Assembly (NCBI GenBank): GCA_017936005.1
Contig: JAGBGK010000037.1
Coordinates: forward strand, 1-38,624
From: Tidjanibacter sp.
GTDB taxonomy: Bacteria; Bacteroidota; Bacteroidia; Bacteroidales; Rikenellaceae
DNA length: 38,624 nt
Direction: 5' to 3'
Under the pieces are notes generated by a model that was not told the DNA's origin, made no database searches, and was given only the letters and a program-made list of their open reading frames with translations. Both the position numbers and the translations under genes were made by a program. Position 1 is the stretch's first letter; each line of letters begins with the position of its first letter. Positions 15,048 through 23,806 of the stretch are shown one piece after another.

Positions 15048-17852
15048 ATGAAGAGACTTTACTCATTAATCATCTCGTTGATGGTTGTTGGTGCAGCCTT
15101 CGCACAGAACCTGACGAGTGTCAGCGGAACGATTGTTGACGAGCAGGGCCTTCCTTTGGTTGGCGCTTCGGTAACCGTTCCCGGCACAACCTACGGTGTG
15201 ACTACCGACATTAACGGTATGTTCGTATTGAAGGTTGATGCAAAGGCCAAAGACCTTGTTGTTAGCTATGTTGGCTACAAGGACAAAACCGTTGCCGTGA
15301 AGGGCAAACTCGGTAACATCAAGTTGGAGTCGGACGCTACCGCTTTGGAGGATATCATCATCACCCAGAGTGTGGCAGTAGCTCGCAAGACTCCCGTTGC
15401 TGTTTCGACTCTTACTCAGGAGACCATTTCCGAGCGTATCGGTACTATGGAGCTTCCTGAGGTGCTGAACACTACCCCCGGTGTGTATGCTCACAAACAG
15501 GGTGGTGGCTTTGGTGACTCGGAGATTCGTATGCGTGGTTTCAAACAGGAGAACGTAGCAGTTATGATTAACGGTGTGCCCATCAACGATATGGAGTGGG
15601 GTGGTACCTATTGGAGCAACTGGATGGGTCTTGCAGATGTAACCCGCAGTATGCAGACTCAGCGTGGTCTTGGTGCTTCGAAGATTTCTTCGCCTTCGGT
15701 TGGTGGTGTGATCAACATCGTAACCGCAGGTTTGGAGGCAAAGAAGGGCGGCAAAGTGTTCTACGGTACCGGTAACGACGGTATGAACAACGTTGGTTTC
15801 AGCTACTCGACCGGTATGAGCGAGGATGGCTGGGCAATGACCGTGTCGTTGTCGAAGAAGTCTGGTGACGGCTGGGTACAGGGTACCGAGTATGAGTCGT
15901 ACAACTACTTCTTCAACCTCTCGAAACGTTTGAATAACAAACACCAGTTGTCGTTCACCGCATTTGGTGCACCTCAGGAGCACTACCAGCGTAACAGCAA
16001 CGACGGTCTGACCATCGCCAACTGGCAGAGTGGTAAGATTCAGAACTATATGGGCAACGACAGCAGGTATAAATACAACCCCACCTATGGTTTCGGTAAG
16101 AACGGTGTTCGTAAGACCTCGTCCTACAACCAGTATCACAAACCCCTTATGACTCTGAACCACCAGTGGCAGATTTCGGACGACTCGAACCTCTCTACTG
16201 CTCTCTACCTCTCGCTTGGTCGTGGTAACGGTTACAGTGGTCAGGGCCGTGATGGTTTCTCCAACAGCAGCTGGTATGGTGGTAGCTATGGTACCCCCAA
16301 CAACCTGATGGTGGATACCGATGGTGATGGTATCAACGAGACCGGCACCCGCAACGCCGATGGTACCTACAACTACGCAGCAATCCAGATGATGAACGAG
16401 GCCAGCACTACCGGTTCGAAGATGGCAATGGGTAAGAGCGTTAACGACCACTTGTGGTATGGTATTATGTCGAACTACACCAAGGAGATTAACGACGAGT
16501 TGACCTTCTCGGGTGGTTTGGATGCTCGCTACTATGTTGGTACTCACACCAATGAGCTGATTGACCTCTACAATGGTGCATACTATATCGACGATAGCAG
16601 CCGTAAGAACGTGAAGGCCGAGAACAATGCAGCTGCAGCAGATCCCGCTTGGAAGATGGAGAAATTGCAGGTTGGTGATGTGGTTTACCGTGACTACGAC
16701 AGCCGCATCGGTCAGGTTGGTTTGTTCGGCCAGTTGGAGTACAGCACCGAGGAGGTTACCTCTTTCATCTCGGGTTCGTGGAGCAACCACACCTACAGCC
16801 GCTACGACCGTTTCTACTATGATGCAGAACACGCACAGAGCGACCTGTTCAACACCAATGGCTTCACTTTGAAGGCTGGTGCTAACTACAACGTTACCGA
16901 GCACAGCAACGTATTTGCTAACGTTGGTTACATCTCGCGTGCACCCTTCTTCTCGGGTGGCGTATTCCTCAACAGCACCGTAAGTAACCTCATCAACCCC
17001 GATGCAGTGAACGAGAAAGTATTCTCGGCAGAGATTGGTTATGGTTTCCGCAACGAGTGGTTGAACGTGAACGTGAATGCATACTACACCAAGTGGATGG
17101 ATAAGACTATGGCTCGTACCCAGGAGTACACCTACTATCAGGTCAACGGCGAGTCGTTTGATGCAGAGGGCAACGCTTATACCAACAAGAGCGAGGGCGC
17201 AACTGCAATCGCCAGCCGTTGGAGCGTGAATATGACCGGCGTTAACGCTGTTCACAAAGGTGTTGAGATTGACTTCACCGCTAAACCCAACGTATGGTTG
17301 GAGGTTAACGGTATGTTGTCTGTTGGTGATTGGCGCTGGGCAAGCAACGCCGATGGTTTCTTCTACGATGCTGGTACCAGCCAGCCTATGAAGGACCTCT
17401 TCGGTGGCGTTGCAAGTAGCACCGGTGCAGAGGACCACTTGAAGACTACTATCAACTTGAAGGGTATCCACGTTGGTGGTTCGCCCCAGACTACTGCTTC
17501 GTTAGGCGCAATATTCAAACCCAGCCGTACATTGCGTGTTGGTGCAACCTACAACATCTACGCTCGCCTCTTTGCAGACTACTCGTTGTCGGCTAACAGC
17601 ATCTCGGCTGGTGGTGTAACCAACGTAGTTGAGCCTTGGATGGCACCTACCGGTGGTCAGTTGGACGTGTTCGCAAGCCAGAACTTCAAGTTTGCAGGCT
17701 TGGATGCAACCCTCAGTGGTAACGTTCACAACCTCTTCAACCAGGAGTATATCACCTTTATGAAGGATGGTGGCGACGGCAAGTGGAATTCGGCTTATGG
17801 TTTCTATGCAATGGGCCGTACCTACTCGGTAAAACTCAGTGTTAAATTCTAA
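15048..17852 (+). CDS. TonB-dependent outer-membrane receptor
   Basis: This 934-residue protein has a signal peptide (about 1-19, ending A-F-A-Q), an N-terminal carboxypeptidase-regulatory-like domain (about 22-105: G-T-I-V-D-E-Q-G-L-P-L-V-G-A-S-V), a plug domain (about 120-230, with I-R-M-R-G-F, M-I-N-G-V-P-I-N-D and G-G-V-I-N-I-V) and a beta-barrel ending in aromatic K-L-S-V-K-F, a typical outer-membrane insertion signal. It imports an unknown ligand using TonB energy. It is shorter than most SusC proteins and its partner is not SusD-like. The partner lipoprotein gene begins 28 bases downstream. Codon use is markedly biased (CGT, GGT, AAC, ATC) compared with its neighbours, which suggests high expression. 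The long structured leader suggests regulation after initiation. Confidence 0.92.
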   Translation: MKRLYSLIISLMVVGAAFAQNLTSVSGTIVDEQGLPLVGASVTVPGTTYGVTTDINGMFVLKVDAKAKDLVVSYVGYKDKTVAVKGKLGNIKLESDATALEDIIITQSVAVARKTPVAVSTLTQETISERIGTMELPEVLNTTPGVYAHKQGGGFGDSEIRMRGFKQENVAVMINGVPINDMEWGGTYWSNWMGLADVTRSMQTQRGLGASKISSPSVGGVINIVTAGLEAKKGGKVFYGTGNDGMNNVGFSYSTGMSEDGWAMTVSLSKKSGDGWVQGTEYESYNYFFNLSKRLNNKHQLSFTAFGAPQEHYQRNSNDGLTIANWQSGKIQNYMGNDSRYKYNPTYGFGKNGVRKTSSYNQYHKPLMTLNHQWQISDDSNLSTALYLSLGRGNGYSGQGRDGFSNSSWYGGSYGTPNNLMVDTDGDGINETGTRNADGTYNYAAIQMMNEASTTGSKMAMGKSVNDHLWYGIMSNYTKEINDELTFSGGLDARYYVGTHTNELIDLYNGAYYIDDSSRKNVKAENNAAAADPAWKMEKLQVGDVVYRDYDSRIGQVGLFGQLEYSTEEVTSFISGSWSNHTYSRYDRFYYDAEHAQSDLFNTNGFTLKAGANYNVTEHSNVFANVGYISRAPFFSGGVFLNSTVSNLINPDAVNEKVFSAEIGYGFRNEWLNVNVNAYYTKWMDKTMARTQEYTYYQVNGESFDAEGNAYTNKSEGATAIASRWSVNMTGVNAVHKGVEIDFTAKPNVWLEVNGMLSVGDWRWASNADGFFYDAGTSQPMKDLFGGVASSTGAEDHLKTTINLKGIHVGGSPQTTASLGAIFKPSRTLRVGATYNIYARLFADYSLSANSISAGGVTNVVEPWMAPTGGQLDVFASQNFKFAGLDATLSGNVHNLFNQEYITFMKDGGDGKWNSAYGFYAMGRTYSVKLSVKF

Positions 17853-17880
17853 TGAAACCGTTAAAAAGAGATAAAAGACT

Positions 17881-20343
17881 ATGAAAAAATTACTTTATAT
17901 TGCATCGATTTTTGCGGCTGCACTGACTGTGGGTTGTAACTTCAACGACCAGTTTGGTGTAGATTTCGAGGAGATGGGTAACCCTACTGATGTTAAAGCT
18001 TTGGAGTATACCCTCACCGCAGAAGACTATAATACCATTGCCAACAACTCCACCAACAAGGCACTTGCTGCCCAGAATGGTGAGGCAGATGCTTTGAAGG
18101 CATTGGCAACCAACCTCTACTTTACCGATGATATCACTGCTGCCGAGTATGCTCCTGCATTCATCGCAAGCAAGTGGTACACTGCCGACAAAGGCTCGTC
18201 GGTACAGCTGACCTATGATTATGCTACTCGCGTTCCTGCTGAGTTTGAGTATCTCGAAAGCGCAGGTTCCTACACCGTTGGCAAGGCTGACTACCAGAGC
18301 GTGTGGGGTAGCGAGGAGAACTTCGTTATGTATTTCTCGCCCGCATACAGCGCAGAGGCTAACTTGGCAAACATCTTGACTGCTGCTGTTGCTGAGCCCG
18401 AGGCTGGCGACTATGTTGTTGTTGACTACAACTTCTCGGCCACCGAGCCCGTGTTTGGCGGTGGTGCTGACGAGGTTAAACTCCCCACTTCCATCAACGA
18501 AACTTTCGAGGCTTACGAGGCAGGTGTTAATGCTTTCGCTGGTTGGCAGAATGTAGCTAAGAAGGGTACTGCTCTTTGGGGCAGCAAATACTACAATGGC
18601 GCTTACATCGAGTTGTCGGCTTACGGTAAAGGTGGTGAGGTTGACACTTGGTTGATTTCGCAGCAGATTGACCTTTCGATGTGTGAGGAGCCTAAGTTGG
18701 CATTCGACGTTTGCCTTGGCTATCCCAAAGGCACTTCCAACTTGCAGGTTTACTACTCGGAGGACTACGATGGCGAGGACGTTGAGGGCGCAACTTGGGT
18801 TGAGCTCACCAACAACTTTGCTTACAATAAGAACATTACCAAGTATGGTAAGATGTCGCCCGCAGGTGTTGCTACTTTGAAGTTTGCAGAGGGTAGCGCA
18901 AAGAAGGTGTACATCGCATTCCGCTACACCGGTGCTGACCCCGATAGTACCACAACCTTCCAGGTTGACAATATTCAGTTGGGTGATGTTGTTGACGTTG
19001 TTGCTACCGAGGTTTACAAGTTCAGCTTCCCCGATAAGTCGCTTGGCGATTGGACTGCTGTTAATGCAAAGGGTGAGGATAAAGATTGGTATGCAAGCGC
19101 ATATGCAGGTACTCCTTATGCTTCTATCTCTGCTCACGGTGGTGCTGGCGAGCAGGAGGACTGGCTCATCTCGCCCGAGATTGAGATTCCCGCTACTACC
19201 GATGGCGGTACAAACACTGTTTCGCAGCTCTCGTTCGTTCTCAAATATCGCTACCACAATGGCGACTGCTTGAACGTTTACCTTTCGGAGGATTTTGCAG
19301 GTGATGTTGCTACCGCAACTTGGACCGAGATTAGCGACTATTTCGCTCTCGAGCTCAACGATGCAAACAATGATAACTATGCTTTGGCTGGTTGCGCTGC
19401 TTTGAACTCGTATGCAGGTAAGAAGATTCGCGTAGCCTTCAAGTACACCGGTGCTGTGGGTGGTGTAACAACTACTGTTCAGCTTACTGATGTGACTGTT
19501 CAGACCTTGGCTCACGCTGCTGCTCCTGCTGTTCTCAAAGTACAGGCTGCTGCTACCGAGAAATTGCAGGCTCTGTATAAATATGATGGTAAGGTTTGGA
19601 AAGCAGCAGACGTTCTGTTGATTTCTGCCGAGGATTACAAGACTATGGGCCAGACTTATAGCAACCTCAGCGGCGACTACAACGCAATTCTCACCAAGTT
19701 CCTTGCAATGCAGTTCCCCTTCGCTGCAAAAGATGCAGTTAAGACCGTTCTGTTCAAGTATTATAGCAACTCGGCTACCGTTTGGAAGGCTGCACAGTAC
19801 AGCTTCGACGGTGTAGAGTGGAAGTCGACCGCAACTGCAAGCAAGACCGACCAGTTCAAGTGTGTTGAGGCAGGTTGGAGCTACGACCCCAGTATCGAGC
19901 TTACCCTGCTTGGCAACAAGAACGCAGATGCTCAGCCCTATTATCAGGCTATCGTTGACTATGTGGCTGACACCTTCGGTTCCGGTTACTACCAGACCGG
20001 TTACACCAACGCTGAGCGTTACTATGGTGCAAGTGCCTACTACACCAACTTCGACCTCCGCCTCGACAAATGGCGTGGCGACTGCCCCGCAGGTGCAGAG
20101 GCCTACGGCTCGATGAGCGACGAGGAGTTGCAGGCTTTGCAGATGAAACGCTTGGAGGAGGCATTCATTCCTATGTTGAAGAAGTTCTGGCCTAACATCG
20201 CTCCCGTAGAGGGTATTGAGGTTACTGCACGCATTAACTTCATTCTTTACGATGGCGTTAACCACGACTACACCATCCTCTACGACGTAACCGGCGTGGG
20301 TGAGTTCACCTACCGTGAGGGCTCGCTCCAAGAGGTTAAATAA
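17881..20343 (+). CDS. Surface lipoprotein with two choice-of-anchor-J domains
   Basis: This 820-residue lipoprotein (lipobox T-V-G-C19) is the likely extracellular partner of the preceding TonB-dependent receptor. Two related beta-jelly-roll modules are visible. The first (about 203-368) has D-T-W-L-I-S, V-Y-Y-S-E-D-Y and I-A-F-R-Y-T-G. The second (about 375-545) has E-D-W-L-I-S-P, V-Y-L-S-E-D-F and V-A-F-K-Y-T-G. This is the cleaved-adhesin/choice-of-anchor-J pattern often found on Bacteroidota cell surfaces. The C-terminal 270 residues are Tyr/Trp/Lys-rich (Y-K-Y-D-G-K-V-W-K, Y-S-F-D-G-V-E-W-K) and may bind ligand. It does not look like SusD. Codon bias is as strong as in the receptor gene. 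A perfect terminator follows. Confidence 0.82.
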   Translation: MKKLLYIASIFAAALTVGCNFNDQFGVDFEEMGNPTDVKALEYTLTAEDYNTIANNSTNKALAAQNGEADALKALATNLYFTDDITAAEYAPAFIASKWYTADKGSSVQLTYDYATRVPAEFEYLESAGSYTVGKADYQSVWGSEENFVMYFSPAYSAEANLANILTAAVAEPEAGDYVVVDYNFSATEPVFGGGADEVKLPTSINETFEAYEAGVNAFAGWQNVAKKGTALWGSKYYNGAYIELSAYGKGGEVDTWLISQQIDLSMCEEPKLAFDVCLGYPKGTSNLQVYYSEDYDGEDVEGATWVELTNNFAYNKNITKYGKMSPAGVATLKFAEGSAKKVYIAFRYTGADPDSTTTFQVDNIQLGDVVDVVATEVYKFSFPDKSLGDWTAVNAKGEDKDWYASAYAGTPYASISAHGGAGEQEDWLISPEIEIPATTDGGTNTVSQLSFVLKYRYHNGDCLNVYLSEDFAGDVATATWTEISDYFALELNDANNDNYALAGCAALNSYAGKKIRVAFKYTGAVGGVTTTVQLTDVTVQTLAHAAAPAVLKVQAAATEKLQALYKYDGKVWKAADVLLISAEDYKTMGQTYSNLSGDYNAILTKFLAMQFPFAAKDAVKTVLFKYYSNSATVWKAAQYSFDGVEWKSTATASKTDQFKCVEAGWSYDPSIELTLLGNKNADAQPYYQAIVDYVADTFGSGYYQTGYTNAERYYGASAYYTNFDLRLDKWRGDCPAGAEAYGSMSDEELQALQMKRLEEAFIPMLKKFWPNIAPVEGIEVTARINFILYDGVNHDYTILYDVTGVGEFTYREGSLQEVK

Positions 20344-20364
20344 GGATTGATACCATATAATTAG

Positions 20365-20404
20365 AAAAGTAGCGTGGTTCCGAGTGAACCACGCTACTTT
20401 TTTG
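20365..20404. terminator. Bidirectional terminator between convergent genes
   Basis: A perfect 15-bp stem (20366-20380 with 20386-20400, loop CGAGT) is flanked by an A-run on the left and a T-run on the right, so it can end transcription from both the lipoprotein gene and the opposing WG-repeat gene. Confidence 0.9.
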
Positions 20405-20467
20405 TTACCTAGGGCTACCTATCCATCCTTTATATTTAATATGTATCGTTCGACATTGAGAGGAGGA

Positions 20468-21934
20468 TTAGATTCTGCCCTGTGCAAGAAGTTGTTCCTG
20501 TACCGAGCCGATGCGATGGAAGGTGGTGTCGATGTGGTAGGAGTTGCCGTTGTAGCACACCAGAGCAAAGCCACGGTTGAAAGACCCCGCACGCTCATAG
20601 ATGAAGTCCACACATTTCTCGCCATTTGTTGCATAGTAGCCAAATTTGTTGCCAAAGCGTGCTACAATGTAGCCCTCGCTCGGAGTGCCGAAGCCGTGGC
20701 AAGGGTAGTAGGATATTTGGTGTCCACGGCGATTGTAGATGTGCCACCATTTGCCATCCTCTGTGGCTGTGATGATGTTCTCCTCGCCGTGCCAAATGAT
20801 GTCCACCCAACGGTCTTCCATAACCCACTCGCCTGCGGTGTTGATGACTCCATAGCCACTCTCGGTGCGCACCACCGCGAGTCCTTCGTAGAAATCTGTG
20901 GCATAAAGCAGTCGCTTGCCGGTGTGGATAATCTCGCCACGATGGTTGGCATAGCCCCACGAGGAGCCTTTGTGGAAACGAATGTAGAGGTCGCTTGGCG
21001 GGGCTACGAAGTCGCAGGTGGCCAAGTCGATGCAGTCTGTAATAATCTCCTGGTCGTCGGGCGTATGGTATTGCACGGAGGGTAACTTGGCGTATTGCGT
21101 GAGGGCGTTGTATAGAAACGGCAACGGGCGGAAAGGCTCGCTTGCGAGTCTTTGGATGGCCCTTCGGTAGCTATCCACATCCCTTGTTTCCACATACAGT
21201 GAGGCGGCTTCGGCCAGACCGTCGGCACCGTGATATTGTGCGGCGGCGGTTATGTATTCCGTTAGTTTGTCGCTCGGAATATGTTGTAGGTACTTGCCGG
21301 TGAGCAGGGCGTGCGACTCTCTGCTACACGCTGCAATAAACAGCATTATGGCGCATTGCAACAATGATTGACAATCGCTACGTTCTGTTTTGAGGAACGA
21401 TATGGGGTAGTCGGCAATACGCAGTGATCCATCCGAGGTGAAGCCTAAATTGTGGGCCGAAAGGGCTCCGTGGGTGATGACTCCATCGCAAAATAGGTCG
21501 ATGTGTTGCGCTATGCTGTGTAGCGCATTGCGTAGGAGTTGACACCTCTGCTTTGAGACGTTTCTACGAATGAAGGTGTTGAGTGGCAAAAATCGCTCTT
21601 GAATGATGATGCTACACCCACATTCGACGCCATCACTCTCCGCAATGTGCATTGCGTTGGGGATTAGGTTGGCCGAGGATAGTATCTCCATCGAGTGGGT
21701 TTGAGGAATACGAGAGGCTATGGTGTCGCAGTGGTAGGCATACATATTTGGCATAACGGTCAGCCATACCTCTTGTCCTTTTTGTATAGCCTCCACTACC
21801 ACTCCGTGTGAGGTGTGCCAAAAGTGAGGCTTATCACAATGTTCCGTGGGGATTATGATGCCGGATAGCTCACCTTGCCAGAGCGAAGTGTAGTACGATA
21901 GGGTTGCGAGTAAGGAGCTGGTTGTGGGGTACAT
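20468..21934 (-). CDS. Pseudokinase fused to WG repeats, third gene of the kinase/VWA unit
   Basis: This 488-residue cytoplasmic protein has a kinase-like N-terminal half and C-terminal WG repeats. Residues 155-175 read H-G-A-L then N162 and D175, with the same spacing as H155-G-D-L, N162 and D175 in the kinase encoded two genes upstream. Here the catalytic Asp is Ala157, the expected ATP-binding Lys is missing (V-W-L-T-V where the partner has H-A-L-K), and only about 12 residues separate D175 from the next helix, so the activation segment is gone. Residues about 320-475 form five repeats starting W-G-Y-A, Y-G-V-I, W-W-H-I, F-G-Y-Y and S-Y-H-I, each with a G-E or R-G turn. WG repeats probably form a beta-propeller or solenoid for protein binding. 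It starts 15 bases after the VWA gene. Function unknown. Confidence 0.78.
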   Translation of the reverse strand: MYPTTSSLLATLSYYTSLWQGELSGIIIPTEHCDKPHFWHTSHGVVVEAIQKGQEVWLTVMPNMYAYHCDTIASRIPQTHSMEILSSANLIPNAMHIAESDGVECGCSIIIQERFLPLNTFIRRNVSKQRCQLLRNALHSIAQHIDLFCDGVITHGALSAHNLGFTSDGSLRIADYPISFLKTERSDCQSLLQCAIMLFIAACSRESHALLTGKYLQHIPSDKLTEYITAAAQYHGADGLAEAASLYVETRDVDSYRRAIQRLASEPFRPLPFLYNALTQYAKLPSVQYHTPDDQEIITDCIDLATCDFVAPPSDLYIRFHKGSSWGYANHRGEIIHTGKRLLYATDFYEGLAVVRTESGYGVINTAGEWVMEDRWVDIIWHGEENIITATEDGKWWHIYNRRGHQISYYPCHGFGTPSEGYIVARFGNKFGYYATNGEKCVDFIYERAGSFNRGFALVCYNGNSYHIDTTFHRIGSVQEQLLAQGRI

Positions 21935-21949
21935 AGGGCTGTGTCTACG

Positions 21950-22801
21950 TTAAAGCATACGATGTAGGCTCAACGAGCCGATATACATTGCGCCAATCAA
22001 CTCTTCGCACGATGTGTTGTAACACACTGCCCGATATTCTTGCGGAGTGAACTGCCCTTTGAGCGATGCAATGGCCTCGGAGTAGAGTGGCGGTAGTTTA
22101 CTCGATAGGTCGTGGAGCAACTTTGCGTGCCTTATGTTCGGCAGCGGCTCACCCGAAGCGGGCCATTTGAGAGTGTAACTGTTGTCGGCGTTGTTGGAAG
22201 ATAGGTGGATGTTGAAGAATAGCAGATTGCCATCTTCGGTGGCCACCATCTTCAACCTTTCGGCCAGGTGGACGAGTTGTTCCTCGGTTGCATCAGTAGC
22301 CTCGCCATCGGAGATGTTGATGACTATTGGCGGGAAACTTTGTGGGTGCTTTCGACACCACGCATTACACATCGTGCGTGCCACACGCAGAGCATTCCCC
22401 ATAGGTGTACGTCCTTTGGCAACAGGCTCCACCCACTGCCTCTGGGAAAAGAAAAAGTCGATGTGTTCTCCTGTGGGTAACTTGCGTACAATATAGTGTT
22501 TGGCTATGGGAACATACATCGAGTTGAACTCCGTGATGCTGCGAAAACGCGTGCCAAACAGCGACTTGGCATCATTGCCTCCATAGCCAATGACGGCGAT
22601 GTCGAAGTAGTCGCCCACGCCTATTTCTCGGTGCGCACGGTCTATGATCTCTTCGATGAAAGTGTTGGCAATTGTTGCCACAGCTTGGGCCTTTGTGGTG
22701 CTTTTGCCGTTGAAGAAACACTCTTCGTCCATAGAGCCGGACTGGTCTATGAGGAGCATTATTGCTCCTTTGTGCTGACGGGTTATATTGGCTTTATACA
22801 T
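21950..22801 (-). CDS. VWA-domain protein with intact MIDAS
   Basis: This 283-residue protein is nearly all a von Willebrand factor A domain with no signal peptide or membrane segment, so it is probably cytoplasmic. The metal-ion-dependent adhesion site is complete: D19-Q-S21-G-S23, T132 in R-T-P-M-G-N-A-L, and D165 in I-S-D-G-E-A-T-D. The style resembles TerY-like VWA proteins, which pair with a kinase and a PP2C phosphatase in tellurite/stress loci. Its ATG overlaps the 3' end of the kinase gene by 8 bases, so they are coupled, but no PP2C gene is next to it. It may be a phosphorylation target or a scaffold; that is inference. Confidence 0.88.
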   Translation of the reverse strand: MYKANITRQHKGAIMLLIDQSGSMDEECFFNGKSTTKAQAVATIANTFIEEIIDRAHREIGVGDYFDIAVIGYGGNDAKSLFGTRFRSITEFNSMYVPIAKHYIVRKLPTGEHIDFFFSQRQWVEPVAKGRTPMGNALRVARTMCNAWCRKHPQSFPPIVINISDGEATDATEEQLVHLAERLKMVATEDGNLLFFNIHLSSNNADNSYTLKWPASGEPLPNIRHAKLLHDLSSKLPPLYSEAIASLKGQFTPQEYRAVCYNTSCEELIGAMYIGSLSLHRML

Positions 22802-23660
22802 TATTGAGAATCTCTTTTAGGTTAGGTATCTTGTAGGTTGTGGGGTCTGCGAGCGCACGACACAACTCCGAGAGTGCCTTGTTGTGTGCCAAAACCTCCA
22901 CAACTTGTTGGTATGGCGGTTGCTTGTCGAGCGCTTCGGAAGCGGTGAAATGCAACCCTTTGATGATGATATCTGGTGAGTCGCTAAGCGTAAGGAAGTG
23001 TAGGTTTGCAAGTATCAACGCAATGGGGTAGTCGTCGATGTGCTCATCTCTATTGGTCCCACGCATAGGGTGTGTAAAATTGGGAGTCCCAATCTCCTTG
23101 CAGGGAGGAATTGTTGGTGCCCATAGCGCGTCAATATCAACGAGTTGCATTTTGCCTTCAGGTGTTACCATGACATTTTCTGTTTTGAGGTCGCCGTGTC
23201 GCCACGGAGAGTTTAGGATGTCGAGCGATAGGGCTTTGAACTCCTCGGCTAAACGAATTAGGGCGTCGGTATCTCGGTTGTATACACAACGCTTGATTTC
23301 CGTATCGAGCGAGTACCCATCCACCCAAGAATAGGTGCACACGTCTGCCCACTCAACATCCTTAATGGTGGGTACGAGTAGTTCTTGTGGGTAAAATGTC
23401 GGCGATGGAAGGCGGTCAGATGGATGCGTTTTGACGTAGGCACACAAAGCCTCTCCACGTTCAAAAGGTTGCTTGTAGCATTTTAGAGCGTGTTCTTTGC
23501 CGTTTATTAGGACTTTGAGCAGTACTCCATTTCTCCCGGTATGGTGTTTTGGTCGTCTGTAAATGTCGTATGTGGGGGCCAAATTTTTGATATTCTTGAC
23601 CACTTTATCGGAAGAGGTTATGGCACTGATTATGCAAACGCCTGCGAGTGGGTGTAACAT
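22794..23660 (-). CDS. Serine/threonine protein kinase-like protein, first gene of the VWA unit
   Basis: This 288-residue protein has a protein-kinase fold with the key residues present: probable ATP-anchoring Lys60 (H-A-L-K-C-Y), H155-G-D157-L-K-x-x-N162 as catalytic loop, D175 in L-V-D-I-D replacing DFG, a G-T-P-N-F-T-H-P segment after the activation loop, and the helix-F D-D-Y-P at 209-212. A classical glycine-rich loop is not evident. There is no transmembrane or sensor domain. The start at 23660 is preferred over 23750 because a promoter at 23687-23717 would place the transcript start between them. Family type: atypical kinases linked to VWA proteins. Catalytic activity is likely but untested. 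Confidence 0.82.
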   Translation of the reverse strand: MLHPLAGVCIISAITSSDKVVKNIKNLAPTYDIYRRPKHHTGRNGVLLKVLINGKEHALKCYKQPFERGEALCAYVKTHPSDRLPSPTFYPQELLVPTIKDVEWADVCTYSWVDGYSLDTEIKRCVYNRDTDALIRLAEEFKALSLDILNSPWRHGDLKTENVMVTPEGKMQLVDIDALWAPTIPPCKEIGTPNFTHPMRGTNRDEHIDDYPIALILANLHFLTLSDSPDIIIKGLHFTASEALDKQPPYQQVVEVLAHNKALSELCRALADPTTYKIPNLKEILNNV

Positions 23661-23686
23661 GATATATTTTTGTGGTTTTAGTTCAG

Positions 23687-23717
23687 CAAAAATATGAATA
23701 ATGACCATTGAAAACAA
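23687..23717 (-). promoter_or_regulatory. Promoter of the kinase/VWA/WG operon
   Basis: On the minus strand TTG (23715-23717) is followed after 20 bases by TATTTTTG (23687-23694). The expected start of transcription near 23680 supports the kinase ATG at 23660 and excludes the longer frame. Confidence 0.55.
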
Positions 23718-23759
23718 GCCAAATTTTGAATTTGCAACATAGTTGCACAATTTTATTCG

Positions 23760-23767
23760 TATATTTG
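23760..23767 (+). promoter_or_regulatory. Probable -7 element for nadC
   Basis: TATATTTG lies 39 bases before the nadC ATG on the plus strand and matches TAnnTTTG. A TTTG at 23731-23734 is 25 bases upstream, longer than the usual spacing, so the -33 part is uncertain. Confidence 0.45.
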
Positions 23768-23806
23768 TGCGCTAATTGGAATGATGTGTCAAATAAAAAT
23801 AAAAAT

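Noticed and set aside
14849-15139. 96-codon plus frame in the receptor leader
   Set aside because: It overlaps the receptor gene out of frame and ignores the strong RNA structure; no ribosome-binding or protein features support it. A shorter leader peptide cannot be excluded.
15066-17471. 801-codon open frame on the minus strand
   Set aside because: It lies wholly opposite a well-supported TonB-dependent receptor, has no recognisable domain, and is explained by the codon bias of the receptor gene.
17890-20331. 813-codon open frame on the minus strand
   Set aside because: It is antisense to the choice-of-anchor-J lipoprotein, with no signal peptide or known motif; a codon-bias artefact.
15048-20343. 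Classical SusC/SusD polysaccharide-utilisation pair
   Set aside because: The lipoprotein has jelly-roll modules instead of the SusD helical repeat fold, and no glycoside hydrolase or hybrid sensor gene is nearby.
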